This document shows, piece after piece, positions 12,767 through 23,843 of a DNA stretch of 64,000 nt. A program made the translations under genes and the position numbers. Source of the DNA: Tetragonia tetragonoides (taxonomy: Eukaryota; Streptophyta; Magnoliopsida; Caryophyllales; Aizoaceae). Position 1 is the stretch's first letter, and every line of letters starts with the position of its first letter. The stretch covers positions 25,862,501-25,926,500 of the forward strand of contig CM076146.1 of assembly GCA_038025085.1 (NCBI GenBank). The letters run 5' to 3'. Under the pieces are notes generated by a model. That model saw only the letters and a program-made list of their open reading frames with translations, searched no databases and was not told where the DNA came from.

Positions 12767-13903
12767 AGCATCTCCAATGCAAGGTTTTTATGGGAGGTTT
12801 GTGGGCAAAAAACCTTTTATAGAAATCTCATCCCATAGTGATAAACCTATAAATCTTGGTTTGTCTAGACAAACCTGGTTTATAGGCTATGATGTGTCAC
12901 ATACAAAAAACCTATGTGAGGTTTGTAGCATTACAACATAGAGGTTTGTATAATTGAGATTTTAAATTTAAGGAAAAATGGACGTGAATAATCCCACATT
13001 TGGGCGGTTGTACGAGAATAATCTCACAAATGACTTTAGCTCAAAATATTCTCAAACATTAACTATGTTAACATGGGTGGATTAAATGTAGACATAATTA
13101 ACTTTCCGTTAACTCCTCCATCTTCACCACCCACTCACCTTTCTCTCTCATGTCTATTACCGCCATTGATGGCGAAAAACAAAGCTTGATGGTGGCGAAG
13201 ATCGAGCTTGACCCGGTGATATGCCCACCTAAGCCTATCAACATTAGACAAAGTTTATATTCAATTTGGGTTAGCTATATTAATAAAGTTACATTCTTGG
13301 TCAAGGTCAATTTTTTGTTGTATGCGATGTGCAAGTAGCATATCCATATTCCAAAAGATAATTGAATAATCTTCAACACCCACAACCACAAGTAACCCAT
13401 CAATCTTAGATTTCTTAAAAACTGTAAGTAAAATAGACAAAGCTAGAAATAGAGATGAACCTGTCAGGGGAAGCAATCTAGTGAAAATCCTGTACATCAT
13501 CAAGCTGAAATGGCTTGAATTGATCAGCAAAGAGAGATGATTGGTTGTCCCATAGTAATTACTAGCTCGTTCGAAATCGAGTGAAGCACCGAGGTGGACA
13601 TATTGCGCCGTTGAGCTCGATTTTCGTCATCATTGAGCTTCGCCTTTCGCCATTAATGGCGGTAATAGAGAGGAGAGAGAAGGGTTAGTGAGTGGTGAAG
13701 AAGGAAAAGTTAACGGAATGTTAACTCCGTTTTCATTTAATGCACATGCGTTGACGCTGTTGATATTTTGGGATTATTTTGGGCTAAAATTATTTGTGGG
13801 ATTATTCTTGTACGACCTCCCAAATGTGAGATTATTCACATCCATTTTAATGATGTGTCAAAGATAAAAAGTTCCTTCAAAGTTTGTAGCATTGAAGATG
13901 CTC
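12767..13903. mobile_element. Tourist/Harbinger-like element carrying a nested insert
   Basis: Terminal inverted repeats GAGCATCTCCAATGC (left) and the complement of GAGCATCTTCAATGC (right) are bordered by TTA at 12764-12766 and 13904-13906, the 3-bp target of PIF/Harbinger relatives. Most of the 1.1 kb is a second element (12975-13849), so the outer MITE proper is only about 260 bp. Confidence 0.75.
12975..13849. mobile_element. Nested long-TIR element (Mutator-like)
   Basis: The ends pair as inverted repeats over about 250 bases: AAAATGGACGTGAATAATCC at the left pairs with GATTATTCACATCCATTTT at the right. Pairing continues through the paired CCATTGATGGCG/CGCCATTAATGG words to about 13230 and 13597. 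Such long terminal repeats are typical of Mutator-like MITEs. A 9-bp duplication could not be fixed, so the family call is inferred. Confidence 0.55.
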
Positions 13904-13906
13904 TTA

Positions 13907-15049
13907 AGCCATTAAGGTCTTTAAGAATCAATTTTAATCATTCTATATATTTTAGGAACAAGAGCATCATAAATTCATAACTTACGCGCATAACCATTTT
14001 TACGGAAGTATTATGGGTGGAAAAATAATAGAATTAGAAATTCAAAAAATAAACTTACATTAAATTAAATCTCCAAGTTATTGAAGTAAAAGTTACAAAC
14101 TTTAACTTTTAACCTTTCAGTGAGAAAATAAATCTTGAGTACTAAAAGAATAATATTCAAAATACACGGTTTGATTATGCAACAAAGTTTAAAATCAAAT
14201 CCTAGAATGAGTATAATAATCTTTCTCTCTTGGATGCTAAACATATAGAATTTAAAATGCATGATGTGTTGGGTTACGATTTAAATGGCATTCTTCTACA
14301 CAAAAACACGACTCACTTAATTCATCCTTGTGCATACAACATATTCACTCCATCCAATAGAAAACTATACATTACCTTGTAAAGTTGATAATATAGTTGT
14401 TGGTGTTCATCAAAACACAAGAGGTCTTTACTCGGAAATTTATTAGGCAAAGGCTCTTTTGTTATTGCGTTTTGATTCTGTAAAGTAAGAGTTTGGTTCT
14501 TACTGCCAAGTTAAAGAAATTGGTGTAGCTGCTTATTACAATACCACTAGCTTCGTTGTCGATATAGTTTTAGCTTGGCTTAATGACTTCTAACTTTGAT
14601 TTATCAAGGACTCATGTTCATATACGTATGGAGAGGACAACTCAATTGCTCATAAATGGCTACACATACAGAAACGAAAAGTCTAAAATAAATTAAGCAA
14701 GCTAGACAGGCTACCCGTTGAGTACCAAACTTTTAAATTTTTAGACATTAAAATTGTGACTCCCATACAAAGTAACAAGCTCACTTTCCCGCAATTAGTA
14801 TTATTTCCACCAAAAACTAATTCATGAAATATCTCTCTCTCTCTCTCTCTCTCTTTCACTATCTATGTACTGGTAAAATCATTGATAGCTGAAACCAATT
14901 TGTTCCTCAATCCTCAAAATCCTTTTTCCTCTCGCAATTGATTCTACAAGTATACCCAATTTTAAAACCCATCCATTTAACAAATCCGACATCCCCTTCA
15001 AAATTATTACACTAAGTATACAACCTTACTTTTTAAATTTCTCGAACAA
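13907..15049. other. Intergenic between CTL and aspartic-protease genes
   Basis: AT-rich with no supported gene. It contains a CT microsatellite (14831-14854). The 3' UTR of the minus-strand protease gene probably begins near 15049. Confidence 0.4.
14831..14854. repeat. (CT)n microsatellite
   Basis: Uninterrupted TC repeat. Confidence 0.95.
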
Positions 15050-16882
15050 CTAGCATATATTATGTTGGAATGTGACAACCGAGTTAACAAGGTCAAACTC
15101 AACACCTGTCCCTTGTTGTTGAATATTCCCTATGATCGACATCGGTGACGGCGTTCCAGCAAATGCTAAACAAAAAGTTCCTTCTGTATCTACTGGAATC
15201 ATGTAATTCTTGGCTGGCAACGCTAACCTCTTGCCCCCAGCGAACTCCAACTCCACTGCTGGCACTGCTACAGTACTGCTACCCCTCAAATCATAGCACG
15301 TGTCAAATATTGCCACCCCCTCCGCCATCGGTGTCGGCAAATGCTCCGCCATTTGCCGAAATTCATCTCTTAGTGCCTCGTAAACCTCCATCGCTAGGCG
15401 TGTTACCGCCGTCCCTGTGTCAATTATCACCCCGCCAATCCCGTCTCCATCGATTTCGAACGCCCCTTCACGTACCCCCACTAGCTCTCCCCCGATCCTA
15501 ATCCCCGTCAACCCCACGTATTAGAACGTATCCAACTGCGAGTTTCTTATCAGCGGTGTAGTGACCGTGTCCGTCGCCGTGTCTAGTACTTCCATCGGGT
15601 GTGAATAGTTGAACTCTAGAATGGAGGTGGATGCTGAGTCACGATCAACGAGACAATAGAAGAATGAAGAGGCGTTGATTTGGGACGGGAACGAGAGTTG
15701 ACCTCTGCCTGAGCATGAAAACAAGCTGATCAGGTAACAAATATATGAAATTCTAGATGGGGGTAAAAACATTTCTAAACCAATTACTTCATTAGTTATA
15801 TATACTTCACGAGTAAACCCTAAGTAAACAATGTTGTTATAAGAAATATTTATATGTGTGTGCGCGCGCGCACACGTGCGTAGACATAAATTGTTAAATA
15901 TATGGTTTGGTAGATTGCTTTTGATATGGATGCTTCTCTTATTCTTTTTTTTTTTCTTTTTTATGTTTAGATATGTGTATGTTCAAGTCATTCTAATCTG
16001 TAGATTTTGCATTACTGTGGTCTATGTGCCAGTTTTTAAATGCCATTATATTCTCTTAGAAAAAATTGAATAATCTAGTTTTTAGTTATTAAACAATTTT
16101 ATTTTACCAAGGCCTAGGAGGCCGCCAGCGCCGACGAAGAGGCCTTCGTTGGTGTGGCCACAATCCATGGCAAAGTCATCAATTGTAGTGCCACCTTCAA
16201 AGGTGAGACTCTCGGTGGCAAAGTTGCCAATGGTGTAGGACCCATCCCCGTAAGATACCTCATAGAGGCAGCTTTCAGAGCGACACTCCGACACGTCTAG
16301 GGCTCGACACTTCGGCTCGTCGCAAGAGAGAGGAATATAGGAAGAGGAGTTTGTCGGGTCGAAGAGCGGGTCCGACTGAGGATAGCAAGCGGAGCAGGGC
16401 TCACATTGGACCCAACTGACATCACTCCCTGTGTCGATGACTAGGAAAAGATTACGTGGCGGGTGGCCGATCACGATACGACCGAAGTACTCCCCGCTTC
16501 CATGAGTTACCCCGGACACGATAGGGGTTTGCACATTTGTTAGACGAGACTGAAGTGAGTTGACTCGGGCTGAGTCACGAGCGAGTTGGGTTAAAACCCG
16601 TGATTTGTAGTCTTTATTAAAATGGATGGAATTATTAAAGAGCGATTCACGTGAGTGTAAGTGTAGCTTTAAAGTTGACGGTCGTGTGGAAATGTGGTTC
16701 TCTAATTGGTTCATCAATGATGGAGAAGAAGAAGAATGCAAAGCTCGATGAAGCAAAGCAGTGACATTAAGGTTTGAAGTTTTTGAGCTTGAGAATAATT
16801 CTCTTGAAGAAACTAGGGGTGATGATAATAAAGTCACTAAAAAAATTATTATTGCAAGTAGACAAAATGTTTGTTCCTCCAT
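15050..16882 (-). pseudogene. Nepenthesin/CDR1-type aspartic protease, nonsense-interrupted
   Basis: Two exons (16108-16882 and 15050-15708) joined by a phase-1 GT-AG intron give 478 codons, a normal family length. Residues 1-27 are a signal peptide, followed by a propeptide to about 125. The first catalytic motif is DTGSDVSW (Asp150), the flap is SYGDGSYT (about 210), and many cysteines mark the nepenthesin insert. The second catalytic motif is DTGTAVTRL (Asp355). Codon 321 (15521-15523) is TAA where the family has Tyr (..LDTF-stop-YVGLTG). Translation would end before Asp355, removing half the active site. Apart from this the frame is perfect to the C-terminus, so the loss is recent, allelic, or a sequencing error. 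The family acts in the secretory pathway or apoplast. Confidence 0.85.
15709..16107 (-). other. Intron of the aspartic-protease gene
   Basis: On the minus strand the donor is CTTG|GTAAAAT and the acceptor CATGCTCAG|GCAGAGG. Splicing restores GLLGLGRGQLSFPSQ, the conserved family motif. The intron contains an alternating GTGTGCGCGCGCGCACAC tract at 15855-15875. Confidence 0.8.
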
Positions 16883-17766
16883 TAGATAAGAGAGAAAGTA
16901 TGGGCTAAGGATAATGGAGGAGTTAGAGAGAATTATTGAGATATAATGGAAATAGAGAGGAGTTGCAGGGAGGGAGGCTTTGGATGAGGATATAGAAAGA
17001 TGGAAGGATGGGTTGTAAGTTGGCTAATAAGTGCAAGAGAAGTAGGAGAGGAGTTTTTGCTATAGGGACAACAACCTTTGCAAGTGCGCATGTTGTCGTT
17101 TATCAATAATCCCAATTGTAGCTCACATGGTTTGTGTGATGATAATACTTACTCTTCAACGGCGTCACTAAACAAAGAGAGCCAAAAAAGATTTTGATTG
17201 ATATGTATATGTGTTTTGTAAGCTTTTTTTCTTGGGTGGGGTGGGATTAGGAGGTTCTTGTCATGTGACATTTGATTAGCTACTTTTGGCCATATTGCAA
17301 ATTTTCCATCATTCCTTTTCTATGATTATGAGTACACGATTGATCTTGAAGTATTGTTATCTCAACATGTCTCATAATTTTCTTATCTTGAAGGGAAGAA
17401 GGAGGTAAATATACATAATCTATTTTTGTAATCACAAAGTAATAAGATTAAATTGACTGCTTATGATTAATCTCCTTCTAGAAAATGTAATTAAAATGTA
17501 TAGACCTTACCAATTATTTATAGTCAATACTTTACATAATTAATTAAAGCTGAAAGTCGAAATTCGGTAAAGAAAAAAAATAAAAATATTACGAGTCTTA
17601 GGTGAAAATTTTTATACCAAGATTCTTTACACACAGAGTGTGTGATAGAATTTATTATTATTTTTCGTTAATATATAATGAATCTTTAATTGTGAGGTGA
17701 TGAATGATCAATGCAATTTTAGTAAATTTTTAAAAAATAATTTTTAAATGAGAAAGGCACCACTAT
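16883..17766. promoter_or_regulatory. 5' flank of the aspartic-protease gene
   Basis: AT-rich region upstream of the minus-strand Met at 16882. No second gene and no clearly assignable TATA box or element boundary were seen. Confidence 0.35.
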
Positions 17767-18669
17767 TAGGGGTGTTCATGGGTAATTTAGGTACGGTTAC
17801 CGAAAATTCCGATTTGCTTTTTCTCGAACTGTAACTGTACAGAAAAAGTTGGTTAATCGTAAGTTGATGAACCGAATTTTCTATACGATTACTCAGTTAA
17901 CCGAATTCCATTTGTTTTACATTTTTTATTCTATTATATTTACGTTAAGTGTTTATAAATTCCTCACTATAAGTCTTTAGCCCCCCTTTTTAATACTCAA
18001 TGAGCAAAACTGCAAAAAATATTACAGTAGTAGAAATGTAATGACCACCAGTAGTACAACACTATGGATCCAATCAATAAATACTCTATTTCATTTATGT
18101 ATTTATACTAGTTTACTGTAAGCAAAGGAGACTAAGAGTCTATTCTCCCCAACTGAAAAATGTTTATATTTATTACTGAAAATTTATTTTTGTTGAACTT
18201 TGTTAAACTTCGTTGAACTTTCATTGAACTTTGTTTATTCTTGTTGAATCTTGTTGATTCAAGTATTTTTTATAACTAGTTTGTATATTGGTTTATTTAA
18301 CTTTGTTGAACTTTATTTAACTTTGTTGAAGTTTGCTGAAGTTTACTGAAATAAGCAAAAATAAGCAGAAATAAACTAGGGAGAACATACTCTAAGTTAT
18401 GAATACAAATGGATATAGTGTTGGGCTACTTTTTTGTTTCCATAAACTACTATATTCAAGTTCTTTTGAATTTTTTTTTATTTTTCGGTTTTTCGGTTCA
18501 TCGAATTTCTTGAAAAGACAAACCGTAATCGTAATCGATAGCCGATAATTTGATCGGTACTGTTACCGAAGCGTTTTTTATTTTTTTTCGGTACGCTTAC
18601 TGAACCGAAATGTTTTTTTCACGATTTTCCAATACGATTTTTTGATTACGGTTTTTTTTAACTCCCCTA
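17767..18669. mobile_element. hAT-like non-autonomous element
   Basis: The left end TAGGGGTGTTCATGGGT and right end ..TTTAACTCCCCTA form short inverted repeats of hAT style. The interior has repeated GGTTACCGAA/TTCGGT and GTAATCG words typical of this class. Flanks GGCACCACT and GGTACCAT are only loosely alike, so the target duplication is eroded. A Tourist-like element sits inside. Confidence 0.55.
18136..18392. mobile_element. Tourist-like MITE nested in the hAT element
   Basis: The left end GAGTCTATTCTCCC and the complement of the right end, GAGTATGTTCTCCC, are inverted repeats bordered by TAA at 18133-18135 and 18393-18395. The interior is a degenerate tandem of TTGTTGAACTT-like words (about 18190-18350). 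Confidence 0.7.
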
Positions 18670-18962
18670 GGTACCATACATAGGGCCACCTAGGAGCCCA
18701 ATAGTGACATCATTAAATAAAGAGGGAGAGATGGACTATGGTGTATCTCTTATCTAGTTATCCCACTTTTAAGTTGCCTAGTATAATCTCACAATCTCTC
18801 TCTTCTATTTTCAAAAAATAGCAATTATAGTAGGAGAGATATAGAAACAATAATATTTTCTATCTACGGTGGATACCCTAATGTGAAACAAAAAAAAAGA
18901 GAAGAAAAAAGGTAGACATGAGATCAACCACAAATTCCCACTAGGACGGCTGAACCTCAATA
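18670..18962. promoter_or_regulatory. 5' flank of the plastid membrane-protein gene
   Basis: Short AT-rich flank before the plus-strand Met at 18963. It includes a CT-rich stretch (18790-18820) and purine-rich A-runs, and probably contains the promoter and 5' UTR. Confidence 0.35.
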
Positions 18963-21900
18963 ATGTCCACCTCGCTCATGAATGTTGAAGTGAAACTTCA
19001 CCATTGTCATCAATTTCATCATCACCCTCTCCCTCGCCCACCATCTCTCTACTCCAAACCCAGGTTTTCTCTCTCACCCTTCAAACTCTCTCTTCCTCAA
19101 AATGCCTTCTCAGCTTCAATTTCTCTCTCCTCCTATAAACCCAAAGCTTTCAGGGTCTCAGACATTATTTCTAGGGGCCATGAACAAAGCTTTCATGATG
19201 GTTTGGCACAACTTGAAGATTTAGCTCCTGAAAGTCCTGTTTATCAGAACACTTTGAGATTGGTAGAGTGCTCTATGTTTGCTGCTGTTACTTGTTTAGT
19301 CTATACACTCAGCAATGCTCTTGCCATTGAGGTAATTTTTTATTATTTTTTTCTCTTCAATTCTGTTTTATTTTTGGGGGTTTAGTTTGGGTTTTACATT
19401 GTTAGATTGAAAAGTGATTATTTTTCCTATTGAGTTCGTAAATTATGCCTTTTTGAGTTCTGGGTTTTCTTTTGTTTTTTGTTAGTAAACATAATTTCAA
19501 TCCTAATCTAAGAAATCAACTGCAAAGAGAACAGAACACAAGCAAAATTCAATCTTTATCAATTAGAAATCAAGTGCACTGTGCAGATTGTCTGGGATTA
19601 AAGTAGACCATAATGTTATATTGTTATGTCTTTTGAGGGTTTGGTGGGTTGTTCGATTCAGCAGTGGCCTCTTGAGTATCTTGGCTTCAGGAGGTAACCC
19701 TCCCTCTGCATCTTCTGTGAGCATGTAGTGCTTTGGGTCTCTAAGCGTTTAGATGGTTGGAAGAGTGCTATTTTTCTTTGGGCTGGATGAATTACGATTG
19801 TTCAGTTTTATTTTGCTAGTATTCCTTTTTTTTCTTATTATCTTTACCTCATTAGGGTGCCAATCGGGGTAGCTAATCGGTTGAGAAGCTGATGTGGTCT
19901 TGTGCAGCTGGGAGTAAGAGAGACCATCTTCTTAGATAGGACTTAGTGTGTAGACCCAAGTTTAAAGGAGGGCTGCGTCTTGGTCGATTGGTGTCTAAAC
20001 ACATTCCGTTGGTGTGTAAGTGGTTGTGGCATTTCCCGTTGAAGTCTGAATGTCTGATACCCTATGACACCAAAGCAAATACAACCTTCAGCAGAAGGGT
20101 TGGGATGTTCATTGTTAGTGTACTTGTCTCCCATGCTTCTCTTTGGAAGTTTATTTCTCTGTTATCATCTTTCTTCTTCCTGGTCAAGTATGAAGTGGGG
20201 AATGGTTCTAGGAGGATGCTTGGGGATTTCCCATTCTCTTCAGGTATCCAAGGGTTTAAGTTGTCCAAACTTACATAATGCGCCCATTGCTGCATTGTGG
20301 TTCTGGGATCTCCGAATCTAGAGGAACTCAAGTTTGGGAGCTTATCTCTTTGTTTAGATTGATTCTCGGATATGATGGTGTATTCTTCTGGAGTCTTCTC
20401 GTGCAAATTCCTCCGTAACCATCTTCTCCCCTTTCCCCAGTTTCTAACCTTAAAGTGCTGGCCTTCGTTTGGACCATGGGCTTAGGTCGGGTGACACACT
20501 AATTTTGCATTGTGATTTTGTGACATGGGTACATGGGTCGTTCATTCTGGGGTAGGTTGTTTAACATTACAGGGGAGTTTGGCTGTGGCGGTGTGCCCTC
20601 TTCCCAGCTATAATAATCCAAAATTTGCAGATGATATATGCTGTGGTGGGGAGGTGGAAGCAGGGGGAGTTACGTTATAGATGCGCAGTTATGGCATTAT
20701 ATTGGTGTTTACGGCCTGACTGCAACTCATGGGTAATTTCTGGGATGTCCCATTCAACTGATTTAGGCTGGGAATGGTTGGTGTACTTGGCTTCACTTTG
20801 GCTGGCAGGCTGGGGCTTTGAGAGAGATGTCAATTACTGTTGATCTCCCATCTTTTCACAAACAAGTTTCTTACTTTCTTTCACAAACAAGACCCATTCA
20901 GAGTTAATCAACTTCTGTGATATACTTTTTCCCAAGAAAAGGAGCCTGTAATAATTATTGTGCTTCTGTTTTGTGTACTAGTACTATGCATGGGTCACCC
21001 TAGTTGCACACAATGGACAAATGCTGATCTTTAACTTCATAATTACCCTTGTTTATAGTATAGACTATAGAGTATCATTTCCTGTTGTTAGCTTCCCTGA
21101 TGTCCAATGGGCATGGAATACTAAGTATTTTGCGCATTGCACAATCTCTCTCGTTTTTTCTTTTCCGTTGTACAACACTCTTTTGTACTATAGTGAAGAG
21201 CTTACAAATTCAGCTGTTGGCCTTGAGCAGAGTTATTTTGGATATTCATTCGCATTGCAACAGTTATCTCCTCCTTGAGGTGGGGTGTCACGGCTGGACG
21301 GAAAACTATGGTATGATATTGTTTCTGTATTATTTATTTGGAAAATTTCTCCCTCTGTGCATCCTCAATTGAGACAGTTATATACGTGTTCTTTATCCTT
21401 GTAGGTAGCAACAGCAGTGCTATTGCTTGTGCTATCAGGACCTGTGAATGCTTTAACCTATCTGGTAAAATCAATTGCTCTTTAATAACACTGATGAACC
21501 CTCTTAAACACCCCCCCCCCACACACACGCATTGGTGGACTAGCCAGTTCTTCCGGTTTCAGTAGCTCTTTTTCTGAAACCTGGAATATGCAAAAGGCCA
21601 ATGGATCTGTAATGTCACAGTCTTGTGTTATTATATCATGCAGATGTGTCTTGTGGACCTCATTATTTGTTTCATTTATGGCAGTTACTGCATGGATTAG
21701 TTGGCGTTACCATGGGGTTTTTGTGGAGCTAAATTGTAACCTTTGGGATATTTTAGCAATTTGTCAGCTATTCCCTGATACAGGGTTGATCACTCACTTG
21801 ATTTCACGCTTCCCCTTATTCTTGTTCCTTTACAATTGTCCAGTTTTTCTGTGTGCAATTGTAGAATTCTATGGGTTTAATTTTTCTTACCACCACCTTT

Positions 21901-22949
21901 TTCTGATTTATTGTAAGGAAATTAAGTCTAACCCCCCGGATCTCCAATCCGTGGTATCCTTGTGCCTAAGGGAAATAACCTAGGAGAGTTCTCATTTCAA
22001 ATTTGATCATGTTTGCATATACATGGAAATAAACGTTGCAAAGAAAAACACTGACAAAAACTATGTTATAAACTTATAAGCATCAATACACCGGAGTTGA
22101 AGTTGCTGTCAATTATAAGACCTTAAAGTAGCCGAATATGATACCAAACTAACCTCTCTTCATAGTCTTAATCTTTTAAAATAATAAGATACTATCAAGA
22201 AATGTTAGTTTCGCACCTTGGTCTCTTTGCTGTATTTTCTAAAAACGTGCTCTTTTCTTACTGTTTACGTAGGCTACAAGTGAGTTGGAGTCTCTCAATG
22301 TTCTTGTGCACATTGGTACATCGTTCTTCCTAAGCTTCAAATCCTTCATACTAGTATAAGTTTTTTTTTCTTTCAATTGTCCTTGCATTCTTACGATGAC
22401 CACTTTAATGTGAAATGCAGGTCAAAGCAGTAGGAGCCTTGGGGTATTATCTGCTGTTCTCGTTCCTGATAAGAGAAAACATACTTTTTCTGGTAACAAA
22501 ACACATCCTTTTTTATTCCAAGCTTCTAGCTTGTCAAATTTAGCATGCACCTGACATTGTCATGCATTCGTTTGTAGATCACCATCAATGTCCATGCTAC
22601 TCTCGCCTTGATATTAAATGACGTTCCGTCGATGAGTACAATATATGCAATGTGTGGTACTATGGTAAGTCTTGCAGTATCAAACCAAACTTTTAAGCAC
22701 AATAAATGAAGTATATATGTTAAGCTGATTTAACTGTTTCTCTTTGTCTGGCAGCTCTTGCTTTATTGTAGCTTCTTCGTGTTTTTGGTGCACATCCTGT
22801 ATCCTATGTTCTTGGCCAAGCTTGGGATGAAGGCATCCCTGAATTTACCGAGATGGCTAGACAGGGGCGAAGTATCGGAGGGGCCTGAGATGGCCATGGC
22901 CCCTCCTGAGCTTACTGCTGTACCTAATAATTTAGTTTGTGTAAACTGA
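18963..22949 (+). CDS. Probable plastid-targeted multi-span membrane protein (DUF2232-like)
   Basis: Eight exons can be threaded: 18963-19331, 21233-21310, 21405-21464, 21685-21728, 22273-22315, 22421-22492, 22578-22664 and 22755-22949 (948 nt, 315 codons plus TGA). The N-terminus is Ser/Pro/Phe-rich without early acids, like a plastid transit peptide. The remainder is five or more hydrophobic segments, including SSLRWGVTAGRKTM, LLLVLSGPVNALTYL and FSFLIRENILFL, resembling bacterial YybS/DUF2232 proteins. Two defects stand out. The exon 4 donor is CT instead of GT. Exon 2 keeps frame only with an acceptor two bases beyond the usual-looking CAG, and the family-like SYFGY reading is one base out of frame. 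It may be a recent pseudogene or hold assembly errors. Function unknown. Confidence 0.65.
19940..20280 (+). mobile_element. L1-type LINE ORF2 remnant in intron 1
   Basis: Conceptual translation at 19967-20056 gives GGLRLGRLVSKHIPLVCKWL.., and at 20150-20210 FFFLVKYEVGNGSR... These match the stretch after the reverse transcriptase in plant L1 LINEs (a GGLG..N..NLALL-KWLWR region and then a W...VGNGS motif). Frames shift between blocks, so it is dead. Much of the 1.9-kb intron may derive from it. Confidence 0.55.
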
Positions 22950-23843
22950 ACGGTCAAGATCGCATATGTAAAGATCAAAGGTTGTATTTTTTTTCAACCT
23001 TGTAACAAAGGTTGTTATGAATCTATTAGGATAACTTTGCGATGCTTGACAGTTATTCTAGATTTTTTCTTCAAATCTTGATTGTCTATCATTTAAGTTG
23101 ATAATTAAAATTTGTATACTCCGTAGTTATTTTGTAAAACTCAGATATCCGATTTATAATCTTTTTAAAATCAATTGGCCAATAGCTGTTCAGAGAAAAT
23201 CAGTTCCGGCAAACAGGGAGAAACTTAGCAAAGGTCGCCGGAAAACTCATAGGTGACTAGGTGAAAACTCATCGGTGACTAGGTGTAGTGGCTGTTGAGC
23301 GGTCGGAAATAGGAGATAGGCAAACTCTACAATCAGTAAATTTATCAAGACCCGTTCTCTTAGGCATAAGGACTAAGCAACGTTTTGTGGGTTTTGCTCT
23401 GGTGATCATTTGTGTAATTTGGTTTCAAATGCCTTCCTCTTTCCCGCCTTAATTGATTTTTTCAGTTTGACTTTTAATTATTTAAAATTCGTCCAACATG
23501 CTCATAGGGGACTCATTTAAATTTTAAAAATATGTGTTGAGATCTTTTCAATAACACAAGTATGAATAAAAAATATCGCAGCGATAAGTTCCCACGTGAA
23601 CTGAACTAAAAATAAGTTGAGAACAAAGTCTTTAAACATCATTTTCGAAAACTGGGATACAGATGGTATATCAGAATGCAGAAAGCAGACAACTAACATC
23701 AATCTTCAATGCATCACTACTCCCCATTACAATCTACTTATTCATCATCTGAATAATATGAATCTGAAACATTAGAATCATCTAAAGAATCAGTCATCAC
23801 TTGAAAAATCATAATATGAAAAATCAAAGCAATGTAACGAGAA
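22950..23843. other. Intergenic between convergent genes
   Basis: This holds the 3' flanks of the plastid-protein gene (plus) and the F-box gene (minus). It includes short tandem phrases around 23240-23290 (CTCATAGGTGACTAGGTG, CTCATCGGTGACTAGGTG). No coding potential is supported. Confidence 0.4.

Noticed and set aside
13150..13530. Short ORFs on both strands at 13150-13530
   Set aside because: They lie in the arms and middle of the nested inverted-repeat element.
15709..16107. Transposon insertion splitting the aspartic-protease gene
   Set aside because: The 399-bp stretch has correct GT and AG ends, splices to the exact family motif and has no duplication, so it is an intron.
19943..20406. 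Three overlapping ORFs in the intron of the plastid-protein gene as a nested gene
   Set aside because: Blocks match a LINE remnant in shifting frames; no complete protein.
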